Shown here: positions 1 through 8,520 of the stretch, one piece after another
Position numbering within the stretch: position 1 is the stretch's first letter
Layout of the letters: every line of letters begins with the position of its first letter
NCBI GenBank assembly: GCA_036897625.1
Contig: JAYMTA010001180.1
Location: 1-21,340 of the forward strand
DNA: 21,340 nt
Source of the DNA: Pelargonium cotyledonis
Lineage: Eukaryota; Streptophyta; Magnoliopsida; Geraniales; Geraniaceae
Direction: 5' to 3'
Made by a program: the position numbers and the translations under genes
The notes under the pieces: model-generated
Databases searched by the model: none
What the model was told of the DNA's origin: nothing
The model's input: only the letters and a program-made list of their open reading frames with translations

Positions 1-6
1 GATAAA

Positions 7-76
7 TTCCAACAAGTGGTATCAGAACGGGACGATTCCCAACAAGTGGTATCAGAGCGGGAAAAATCCCAACAAG
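7..76 (+). repeat. 30-bp tandem repeat carrying a plant retroelement primer-binding-site motif
   Basis: Two 30-bp units (11-40 and 41-70) plus a third partial start (71-76) follow each other head to tail. They differ at only a few bases. Each contains TGGTATCAGA(A/G)C, and the second copy (47-58) is an exact match to the 12-mer TGGTATCAGAGC. That 12-mer is complementary to the 3' end of plant initiator tRNA-Met and is the usual minus-strand primer site of plant LTR retroelements. I see no LTR, gag or pol around it, so I read it as a small fossil of such an element, or a tandem array seeded by one. The element could continue left of the window. Confidence 0.5.
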
Positions 77-119
77 AACCACAGATATCTAATCATGCTG
101 GTGGTTATAATGGACTGAG

Positions 120-818
120 TTCCTTTAAAAGATTATGTACATAAAAGGACTATTTTTAAAGCTTAAATTAAACAAAACAAAACAAAAAAACCCACTTACA
201 AAAAATGATTTGATCTCTCTTGTTTCGTTGGTCAATTCAAAATTTGAAAGAAAGTTCAAGATGGTTGGTGATTTATGCAGAATATGTACGTCGCACTTTA
301 ATTTTCCATCATGGGCACAGTGTAAACGATTTGATGAATAAAGATTTATTGTGTGGTTATATATACTTTAGTAATGTCAAAATGTGATGATGAACACAAT
401 TTATCAACAACTCTGTATAGATTTTTATTTATTTATTTATTTATTTTATATAGATTTTGTTCATTATGATAACTTCGAAAACTGATATATATGGACTGGT
501 CATGAACTCGATATATAGATTCATGGCACGTGAGGTATGGTTTGGAGACAAAAGTGAATTAGTTAGGTAACGAGAATGTAACTAAAGGGTACAAACATTC
601 AAGTATAGATTCATTGAATCGGGTGCATGTCAATTTGTAAAATATCAAATTCTAATTCAAGTATCTATATAGTAAAATATTATAGTGATAGCTAAATGAG
701 GTAAATTATCAGTACAAAATTATAGTATTTGTTTAGTAAATTAATGTTTCGAAGTTGGAAAAAGTTTATCAATTTTTCTTTTTTTAACTGTTTTTCAAAA
801 GACATCAATTTAAAAATA
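120..818. other. AT-rich intergenic DNA with an ATTT microsatellite
   Basis: No gene is supported here. Short reading frames have neither plausible composition nor family resemblance. A run of tandem ATTT units lies at about 424-445. A single G-box core (CACGTG) lies near 527-532, but it has no gene close by. Confidence 0.5.
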
Positions 819-820
819 TA

Positions 821-1063
821 TTCTCTCCATTCTAAAATAAGTGTTCTTATTTTCATTTTGAGAAAAATTAAAGAGAAATTAGTTAATGTGATATGTTTAC
901 TATTATATCCTCATGATCATGTGTTGTTGAGAGATCCTAACTAACTTTTTATAAGAATATTATTGACAATTCATGCATAACTAACTTACTAGAAAAGAAA
1001 ACAAGACACTTATTTTGAGACAAAAATGTAAAACAAACAGGATACTTATTTTGGGACGGAGAG
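821..1063. mobile_element. Stowaway-like MITE (Tc1/mariner-type, non-autonomous)
   Basis: The element is about 243 bp long, flanked by TA on both sides (819-820 and 1064-1065), the Tc1/mariner target-site duplication. Its ends are inverted repeats. The right end read in reverse starts CTCTCCGTCCCAAAATAAG and the left end reads TTCTCTCCATTCTAAAATAAG, close to the plant Stowaway consensus beginning CTCCCTCCGTCCC. The inverted similarity continues inward around the 'ACACTTATTTT' motif near 1007. There is no coding capacity. The left end has a few mismatches to the right end, so the copy is not very recent. Confidence 0.75.
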
Positions 1064-1316
1064 TATTGACCTTTTACATTTTTGGTTTGGCATGATATTT
1101 TTTTATAAAATTTGAATAGAAGAATCATAACTTTGAGCTTTCATCTCCAATTTGAGTGATTGATTTCGTATATTTGAAGAGAAGGGAAGTTATACAGAAG
1201 AAAAAAAAAACCAGTTCAAATATGAGCTTATTTTAAAATGTTTTGTTTAGAACGGATCGAACTATTTGTAAATGACATATATATATAACAAAACACTTCA
1301 TTCAAATAAAGAGACA

Positions 1317-1583
1317 TCAGGGAGGCAAAGAGATCATGACCTCCTCCCTGTCAGGAATGTTAATACAATTCAAGTTCATAATTGACAAAGCACCCACAAG
1401 ACGGGTGAGATAAAAAGTTATAAGAAACAAAAGTGCCAAATGGTCTATAAAATCTGCTAACCGATTAGCTTTTCGATCAACAGAGGGCATAATGAAATCT
1501 TTAACTACTTGTAAATGATGGTTTCTTGATATAATGATGGCTCTCAAAACCTCCAATTTGCAGCAAACCAAGCCATTAGCCAT
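1317..1583 (-). pseudogene. RNase H-like (RVT_3-type) fragment, probably the tail of a LINE-related reading frame
   Basis: An open stretch of 88 codons contains 'SVDRKANRLADFIDHLALL' at about residues 34-52. This resembles the plant RNase H-like signature of the form V-x-R-x-N-x-x-A-D-x-L-A, found at the C-terminus of plant LINE polyproteins and in stand-alone RVT_3 proteins. The upstream part 'CCKLEVLRAIIISRNHHLQVV' resembles the E-x-x-A-L-R-x-A helix, but the spacing between the two is much shorter than in a whole domain, suggesting an internal deletion. No reverse transcriptase or endonuclease lies nearby. The 3' side is simply AT-rich. I consider it a non-functional relic. Confidence 0.45.
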
Positions 1584-1589
1584 GCCTCT

Positions 1590-3110
1590 TTCTCCTGTCC
1601 ATTTGATGTGTAATGTGTTGGGTCGCTAGTGTTCTCATGTTTAGTTGGGCTGAGGCCCATTGGTTTTGGACCCCAACCTCATATTTTGGTTTAGTACAGC
1701 CCGGTCTATCCAACATTCATATAAAATCTTAATCAAACCCAAAATGATAATCACACTCTAATTTCTCATTAATTTATGTCACATGTATATATGTATTTAT
1801 TAACTTGGTTGGTTTAGACTCAAAGAGAGAGATTGAGAAAGTAATTAGTGATTGTGTAGAACCAATGACCATTTGGTCCCCAAGCCTAGATGACCTAAAA
1901 CCAATACTAATCCCAACGCCAATAGTAGTAATAGAATTTAAGGATACCCATCCAAACCTTCAACTTCCAAAGTATAGTATTCAAAGCATAGAGCATTGAA
2001 ACTGTTGGTTTTTTAAATTTATGTTCTTTGCTAGCTATCAGGTCTCTGTTGGGCAATGCAACTAAAGAATATTAACAGCATTTGACACTGATTAGTTTTG
2101 ATTTTATAACAGCATCAATCTCCATGACAAGCTATTGGGATTACCATATTAAATAAAACACTAAAAAATAAACAATTATATAATTCAGGGTAGTTGAAGA
2201 ATTTGTGAGGCATGGTCTAGGACTTTTGTGTTAGACAAGTTAACAATTTTCTGGGGTTTCTGCAATTTTTATGCTTACTTCACTTCATGCATGCATCTAT
2301 ATTAGTTACAAAATTGCTTGTTTTATGTGTAATAAGTAACTAGGAAAATGGTAAATGGAATTCTTCTACTTAATTTCCAAATCATTTCATTGTGAACTAA
2401 AAATTACAAATTATTAGATATTAAATTCAAAATAGTAAAAGAAATCACAAAAGGTATCAATTATTGAGGGTGATATTTATTCAATTTTATGAAAAAGAAG
2501 TAATAATAGTAGAGTTGTTGGTGCATGTAAATGTAACAAACGCAGATGCAAGAGCATCTGTAATGTGTGTGATGTTGGGAAAAGAAAGTCATATATTCGC
2601 AGCTACTGGCATGGTACTTTTTTTCTCTCCAATACCGGTAATGATCACCGTAATTATTGCTTTTGCACTTCCAACATTCAATTTTCTTATCGATTTTTTG
2701 CATTCTCGCAAAAGAGGCACAACATTTGGTCACATGCAACCTGACAAATTTGGAATTGAAATGATAAAAGTTTGAAATTCCTTTCCGGAACTAAAATGAA
2801 TCAATTTTATGTAAAAAGATGTGGAACCCTTATCTTCAAGTTCAACTACTAATAGTAACTCCACCCTCCACTTTTAATATGCCACCAACCCTTTTCTAAG
2901 ATCTAAAATGAATGGAGCACACATTTTCTATTTTTTACCATGATATGAGCAGGTAACAAGTATCAAATAAACCTGTTTTATGGGTTAAAATTCCAGCCAA
3001 GCTGTGCTCACTGAATCATAATGGAATCACCTTGAAGCCACGTCGACAGGTAACCCACTAGCTGACAACAGTTGAATCAATCAATCAAGTGATCACACCC
3101 AGCAATTTCT
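1590..3110. other. Intergenic stretch without a supported gene
   Basis: The AT-rich DNA holds two moderate reading frames, 1805-1999 and 2464-2775 on the plus strand. Neither starts with a convincing ATG or resembles a family known to me, and the second is overlapped by an equally long frame on the other strand. A short perfect inverted repeat, AGATGC-AAGA-GCATCT, lies at about 2544-2559. The last 200 bp should include the proximal promoter of the downstream GASA gene, with an MYB-type CAGTTG core near 3068. Confidence 0.4.
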
Positions 3111-3116
3111 AGGCCT

Positions 3117-3126
3117 CTATTTATAG
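3117..3126 (+). promoter_or_regulatory. TATA box of the GASA4-like gene
   Basis: The sequence CTATTTATAG lies 51 bp upstream of the ATG at 3177, which predicts transcription from roughly 3150 and a short leader. An ATG at 3133-3135 lies between the TATA box and that predicted start, so it is probably not transcribed. Confidence 0.6.
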
Positions 3127-3176
3127 CCCACAATGAACCAGCCACAAGCACAGCCCTTCTTCTTTGTGTTGCAGCC

Positions 3177-3802
3177 ATGGCCAAGTGTTTTGCTGTTTTT
3201 CTCTTGGCCCTCATTGCACTTTCCATGCTCCAAACCATGGTGAGCCAGAGCCCATGCAGAGCTTCTCGACCTCTTCATTTTTAGCTACAATGAGCTGTGT
3301 TTTCAGAGTGGTTCTTGACATTATTAATTGTTGTTCTGTTTTCTTGTGTTTTCAGGTTATGGCCTCAAATGAGCTACTTGGTCAGGGATTGAACAAGGTT
3401 TGTGTTTTCTTAGCTGTTCTTGCTTCTTTTTGTTGTGTTCATGAAACATGATGGGGTTTGTTTGATTTCAGAACCGGTATGGACCTGGGAGCCTCGAGAG
3501 ATCCCGTAAGTGTTTGATCTTCAAGACAAGATCTCGGCTTTTTTGTTTCTGCTTTTAATTTTGTTGAGAAACTGATGAGGATGTTTTGTTGTTGTGAAAC
3601 TGGGGATATGGAATGACCAGAATGCCCCTCACAGTGCACAAGAAGGTGCAGCAAGACCCAATACCACAAGCCGTGCATGTTCTTCTGCCAGAAATGCTGC
3701 AGGAAGTGCCTATGTGTGCCTCCTGGTTTCTATGGGAACAAGGCTGTGTGCCCTTGCTACAACAACTGGAAGACCCAGCAAGGAGGACCCAAGTGCCCTT
3801 AA
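3177..3802 (+). CDS. GASA4: GASA/snakin family cysteine-rich secreted peptide (GASA4-like)
   Basis: Four exons: 3177-3239, 3356-3397, 3472-3505 and 3621-3802. They encode 106 residues and all junctions are GT-AG. Residues 1 to about 24 (MAKCFAVFLLALIALSMLQT, then MVMA) form a secretory signal peptide very like that of Arabidopsis GASA4. A short variable linker follows, with the family motif RYGPGSL at about 37-43. Residues 48-105 form the GASA domain, with exactly the twelve expected cysteines and the conserved block KCLCVPPGFYGNK and ending GGPKCP. Family members are gibberellin-responsive apoplastic or wall peptides with roles in growth, flowering, redox and defence; the molecular target is not settled. 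The gene looks fully intact. The assignment to GASA4 rests on the N-terminus and on the neighbours (AVT1, FTSH6). GASA6 is the nearest alternative because its domain is also very similar. Confidence 0.93.
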
Positions 3803-4425
3803 AGCACTTCAAATTTCCATTTTCATTTCTAGTCACTATGTACTAGGACTACCACTAATTATATTGTATTTTGCAAGTGTTTTGGGTGTAGCGCAGATGA
3901 CACACACAGTTCCCAAGTGGTCAAACCCCTAGCTAGCTACTACACCTACTTGCAGGGTCACTCCATTTTAGAGCTAGCTAGTTTCACTTACCTCTCAAAT
4001 GAGAGTGGCCAATGCTACTTCTGTGCTAGGACTACTAATATTTGCTTCTACTTATAATATTTGGTAATGTTATTTTGGATTTGTAGGTGTGAAAATTAAC
4101 CACTGAACCTCACTGATCATGACATTCTTTTGTTTAAATTCAACTGAAAATAAGATCAGCATGGTTTGATTTGTGACTTTCATATTTCAGGATGCTAATT
4201 ACCTATTTGCTCTAAATCTAATTAATGCTTCATAGATCATATTATTGTTCTTTTATAGGGTAAAAGTAAAGGATGCGATGAAAACAAGATAGTCAATAAT
4301 TCATCTTATTATTAAAGAGGGCACACCAATAATAACTTTTCTCATAAATTAATTTGTTGCTCATACTGGATACTTGTGTATGACCCGTCACAAGCAACTT
4401 GCAACATACGGAGTGAGTCCAAATC
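3803..4425. other. 3' flank of GASA4 and intergenic DNA
   Basis: This includes the 3' untranslated region of the GASA gene and AT-rich spacer. I see no further reading frame, RNA gene or clear transposon end. No perfect AATAAA stands out just after the stop codon, so the polyadenylation site cannot be placed. Confidence 0.4.
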
Positions 4426-4429
4426 TCAA

Positions 4430-4496
4430 GCCCAATGGGCCTTTACATTTCTTCAGAACTCAGTAGTTTACAATTTCCCGCCAAGTCTCTATATAC
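4430..4496 (+). promoter_or_regulatory. Promoter-like cluster: site II element, E2F site, TATA box
   Basis: Within 67 bp there are an AATGGGCC site II-type element (TGGGCC at 4436-4441), a perfect E2F consensus TTTCCCGCC (4474-4482) and a TATA-like TATATAC (4490-4496). In plants, site II and E2F motifs mark promoters of replication and other proliferation-linked genes. The order, spacing and strand fit a promoter reading rightward into the short ORF at 4618. No known gene follows, so this may be the front end of a truncated gene, the promoter of a non-coding transcript, or coincidence. Confidence 0.4.
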
Positions 4497-4617
4497 CCAG
4501 TTTAGAAAAACAGAAAATATAAATAAATTTACTATGATATCCAAAGTCAAAGAGAAGAGCTCTCACTTGGATTAATTTTCTGGTGCAAAATTCAGTGCTG
4601 TATTGAGTCGATTCGGT

Positions 4618-4689
4618 ATGGGAATCGAGATAGAATTGCCCTACGCCCAGGATCGAAAGCTCCGAGGCTCTTCATCAGAGAGATGGTGA
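4618..4689 (+). pseudogene. Orphan 23-codon ORF, possible first exon of a truncated gene
   Basis: The ATG at 4618 opens a 23-residue frame starting MGIEIELPYAQDRKLRGSSS and ending at a TGA at 4687-4689. The composition is protein-like, rich in charged residues and less AT-biased than its surroundings. The stop codon overlaps a possible splice donor (ATG|GTGATG at 4686-4687), so the frame could be a first exon whose partner exons are missing. I found no convincing following exon before the NIP gene's 3' end. I do not recognise the peptide. Confidence 0.25.
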
Positions 4690-4694
4690 TGCGC

Positions 4695-5172
4695 AATTTC
4701 ACATCCTTTACACTAGCTTACACCTCTTCTTTTCATTCGATTTTAAATTTTCGCTCTTCAGTAATGTTTCAAAATGCTTATATTAGACAATTTCGAAATA
4801 CTGAAATTCATCATAAAACCTAGAATTTAATGTTGCTTGATAGGAAGTGAGTTCTAATTTTAATTCTGTTGGATCTTCTTCAAGTTAGAAATAAATTTTT
4901 TGTGACATATGTGTGCATGTGCAATTTGGGTTTGCCAAGCATTTCTGCTATTTCAATATGCAAAATACACTTCCAACTTAGCCCAGGTGTCAATCATTTT
5001 TTGTGTTATTTGAGATCGACGAGGAAGTTGAATTCTCAGCTAATTATATGTATTAATATATATATATATACCAGACACATCATACATTTAATTGAAGGAA
5101 AGGCATAATTACAAATTGCTATACTTGTGGACTCACTTGAGCGGTTTCAAGCTATGAAAACTAGTTAGCCCC
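4695..5172. other. Spacer and 3' flank of the NIP gene
   Basis: AT-rich sequence with no supported coding region. A (TA)7 dinucleotide run lies at 5057-5070. The right part should be the 3' untranslated region of the leftward NIP gene, whose stop codon is at 5173-5175. Confidence 0.4.
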
Positions 5173-6867
5173 TCAGACAGAATCGAAGGGATCTTTGTTT
5201 GGGACCTTCTCGTCATGGTGATTACTCAGGCTGCGAAGTTTGAAAGAAATTGAGGAGGGAGAAATGACACGAGTTGGCTTATCGGTTAGTCGTATCATAC
5301 TGTAGGTCCCTGCGCCAAGTAACGTCCCAGTCACAGGTCCAATGATGTACACCCATAAGCCCTTGTAGTATGCACTAGCAATGGCTGGTCCTATTGTTCT
5401 AGCTGGGTTCATAGATCCTCCTGATACTGGCCTACATAACATTACTATGCAATTAGTTCTTAGGATTATTTGTTAAAAAAGATCTAGAGAGTTTTTGTCT
5501 TACCCTGCTAAGATGGATGTTATGCATACTGTAGAACCCACTGCTATACCTGCTAACTCTCCATTCTGCAAAAAAGTTTATGTTTGTAATAATCATATAT
5601 GCTTCAAATATATTTTAGAATTGAATGCAAAACACTGAATTGATGTCTGATATTTACAGCTTTAGTATCGGTTGCCACAGCGGAAGTGACGAACATCATA
5701 GTAAAGGTTACAACAATTTCCATAATCAGAGCTTGAGTGTCTGTTCCAGAAGGTGATGTGATGCCTATGTGTTGTATTGGGTGCAGGAGTACACGCAGTG
5801 TAAACGCAGCAGATGTTGCTCCTATTAATTGAGCTGCTGCATAGAATGGAACCTGCAGGAAAACACATCTCCGGTGAATATTTGTTGTCTTTGTCCTTTT
5901 TGGTAGAGCTTAGTTTTTTTTTTTTTTTTAAATGCGCATGTTAATATAATTTTTCTATATGTGATGCAAAATATCGGCAACACAAGCCTATTATGTGGTC
6001 CTAACCTAAACCCTCATCTGAAGTGTACAAATGTACATCATACATGGATGAAATTAAACAATCTGTCTATATCATTGCCTGCCCAATATTATTTATATGG
6101 TTCCATTATGAGCCATAAAATGGTTGCCTGAACAGGCGATCGGGCAGTTGTGGGAATAGTGAGCCATTGTCGAGTAAGCTAGACCTAGACCGACCCCACT
6201 GCATTATTTGTCTTGTGCATACCAACAGATACATAATAGACATTAAATTGCATCACTCCATTGATGAATCCAAGAAGTGAGCCACACAATGCCAAAGAAG
6301 AACTGATAATTATTATGTATGAACATTGAATTTTGATGCTAGTGACTCTATTCATATCATTGTTTTTTAGTTGAAAAATAGGAAATGAATTGGTTGGTGG
6401 TTTATTTTTTAGTTTTGTTTCAAGTACCTGATTCATTGGAAAGTGTCTGATGGTGGCAAAAGCAAGAGTGACAGCTGGGTTCATGTGTGCACCAGAGATG
6501 TGTCCTACTGCATGGATCATCACAGTCACGATGAGTCCACCAGCAACTGAAGTTCCTAATTTGGAGACTCTGGTTTCATCCTTGGCACTGAGGGAAGCTG
6601 AACCACAGGTCACAAACACCAACAGGTAGGTTGCTATAACCTCTGCGAGCACCTGTTATAGTATATAATTACAGCAACACTTTGTTTCCACAGCTATACA
6701 ATGTTTTCTTAGAAAAAACTGATGATGTTAAATATTCTGACAGTACCTGGTCTTACCTTTCTGAGAAAATTAGGTGGGTAATGCTGTTCGAAATATTTCA
6801 GTACAAGACATGAAGATGGTGATGATGAGACCAACTGGTTTGTGTTAGCCGTTGGATCTGTTGCCAT
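5173..6867 (-). CDS. NIP2;1: NIP subgroup III aquaporin (Lsi1/NIP2-type silicic acid channel)
   Basis: Five exons in coding order: 6867-6757, 6652-6428, 5852-5658, 5565-5504 and 5431-5173. They encode 283 residues, all introns are GT-AG and the frame is unbroken. This is a six-helix plasma-membrane channel with two NPA boxes: SGAHMNPAV (NPA at 95-97) and GGSMNPART (NPA at 206-208). By alignment to rice Lsi1 (Gly88, Ser207, Gly216, Arg222) the selectivity filter is Gly75, Ser194, Gly203, Arg209: the wide G-S-G-R filter that defines NIP-III. Exactly 108 residues lie between the NPA boxes, the spacing reported as necessary for silicon permeability. The family moves silicic acid and also arsenite, boric acid, urea and selenite. 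Many residues match Lsi1 directly, for example [10 protein letters not shown] and GELAG..VGS.VCITSI. The N-terminus is shorter than in rice Lsi1 (about 298 residues). One oddity is Asn178 before GELAG, where relatives usually have Ile or Val. Confidence 0.93.
5853..6427 (-). other. Long second intron of the NIP gene
   Basis: This 575-bp intron separates the exon ending MNQ from the exon beginning VPFY. It starts GTACTTG and ends TGCAG. The reading frame of exon 2 stays open for about 80 further codons, so intron retention would give a truncated channel of one pore half with a foreign tail. That tail contains [18 protein letters not shown], which I do not recognise as an aquaporin or transposon domain. 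A T-rich tract lies at about 5914-5929. Confidence 0.6.
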
Positions 6868-6983
6868 TTTGTTCACGGAAAGAAAAGGCTGCAGATACAA
6901 TATGATCAAGCTCAGAATGTTTGAGAGCTTTCTTAGTTTCTCACAACTTGAAAGCAGACAAAAGAGACAGGCAGAGACTATTA

Positions 6984-6990
6984 TTATATA
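6984..6990 (-). promoter_or_regulatory. TATA box of the NIP gene
   Basis: Read on the minus strand, TATATAA lies 117 bp upstream of the NIP start codon at 6867. It predicts a start of transcription near 6955 and a leader of roughly 90 bases. No other TATA-like sequence in this interval is as well placed. Confidence 0.5.
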
Positions 6991-6999
6991 GAAAAACAA

Positions 7000-8370
7000 A
7001 ATGGTATTTAATAGTAGCAATAATATTAGCAGTGGGTCTCTCGCTGGAGCATACAAATGGCTGAGATTTATCATTTAGTAGCTGTAGAGTTAATGCCATG
7101 GAGCATCGTCTTAACTAAGATGAAAGGGAAGAGTAGGTAATCGAGTATTGTGGACACATTTGTGGATGTTGCATGGCCAAAATATGGCCAGCCACATTTC
7201 GTAACATGCATGGGGTGATAGTTCATGTTACAAAAAGGAGCAGCCATATTTTGTCCTGCAACAGAGCCATAAGCATTAGTGTAGCAGACACCAGCTGTAG
7301 CTATTTATGTTTATGTTTAAGCTGAATTAAGTTCAGTAGAACATTCAAGTTTTTATTTTTTTTATTTAGTAGTGTCTATGGCGTTTGTTTTATTGTTAAG
7401 TATTGGTCATCAAAATCTTGTGCTTACATTTTTGTTGCCCCAGCCAAGAATTTGGTGCCTCCACCCCAAAATTCAGTAAGAGCACCAAGAAAACTTGTCT
7501 ACTTTTATTAATTTATTATTAATTTATTTTATTTGGATTATATATAGTGTGAATTGTAAAATAAATATATATTATCCTTCTTTTGTCCCTGCCATCAAGG
7601 TTTAAGGTCTTAAGTTTATCCAATTTCTCTGTTAACAATGTCTTGTTTAATTAATTAGTTATTTTTATGGGCAATATCGTGAATATGCTTAGCAGTTGTA
7701 GCACAAATTGGGCCGGCTTTGCCTTCCATTCCTTTTTTAAAAGTGGCATATATGCTATTTTATGAGCTCTATAGTTTTACATAATGTGATTTTCTATCAC
7801 TTAAGGGATGGATGATTTCGTTTTCGCAACAAAAGAAGTACAAAATTTACGGATCGCTGGACTTAAATTAAACTAGCTTTGATTGATAGATGCTAAATTT
7901 AATTCCATTTCAAAAATCTAAATTTGCGAGTTGTACATTTACACTCTTTCTCACTCACATGCATGTTGAATAACAAATTGTGCACGTGAACCAAAAATTA
8001 AATTAAACCAACTATGATATTTGTTAAACTTGACTTAAACTCAAAAACCTAGATGATTTTATTTTAGAGTTGTCATCAATAGTCTATTCAACTTTCACCA
8101 TAATATGCCTAAACTAGTGAGCATTAACAATATGTATATGTACCAACCCTTATCTTAAACAAACACAGGCATATTCATATTTTAATATCCAAACTCATAT
8201 ATGGTGTGATCATAGATGGAACATGTTTGAAAGAGTATGAATACATAATTTTAAAGGGAAAAGTATTTTTATCATGTATAGTTCTTGTAAATTTATATTC
8301 CAAGAATTTATTACTGTAATTCAAATACAATATTTAGTGGGCAGCTTCTTGCACCTCTCTCACACACACA
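7000..8370. other. Intergenic region between the divergent NIP and AVT1 genes
   Basis: About 1.4 kb of AT-rich DNA shared by two genes that point away from each other. It contains a perfect palindromic G-box CACGTG (7983-7988) and a short CA microsatellite (about 8361-8373). I see no coding region, RNA gene or clear transposon boundary. Confidence 0.45.
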
Positions 8371-8376
8371 CACTCA

Positions 8377-8384
8377 CTATAATT
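8377..8384 (+). promoter_or_regulatory. Possible TATA box for the upstream AVT1 first exon
   Basis: CTATAATT lies directly after a CT/CA-rich tract and about 140 bp before the ATG at 8521. The placement is reasonable, but the motif is not a strong match and no expression data are visible. Confidence 0.3.
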
Positions 8385-8520
8385 CCAACTTTAGCTTTTA
8401 CTCCCAGAAAATGAGGAGTTGTTACATTTGTATCTCAACAGATGGATCTCAATTTGTCCATTAGATTGATTACAGACTCTACGTACTCTACTCTGCATCT
8501 CATTCTCATTCTCATCAGCC

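Noticed and set aside
729-944. 71-codon plus-strand frame overlapping the MITE
   Set aside because: It runs through the MITE end and AT-rich DNA, and has no coding signal.
1805-1999. 64-codon frame on the plus strand
   Set aside because: The sequence is not recognisable, there is no clear start context, and neither splice partners nor a promoter are evident.
2540-2740. Possible hAT-like MITE suggested by AGAGCATCT and the nearby inverted repeat
   Set aside because: I could not find the matching inverted end or a target-site duplication.
2464-2775. 103-codon open frame on the plus strand, some hydrophobic stretches
   Set aside because: It has no ATG at its start, no family resemblance and an equally long frame on the opposite strand. 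Composition follows the AT-rich background.
3594-3932. Longer alternative frames over the last GASA exon, on both strands
   Set aside because: They are out-of-frame shadows of the twelve-cysteine GASA domain, which explains this DNA fully.
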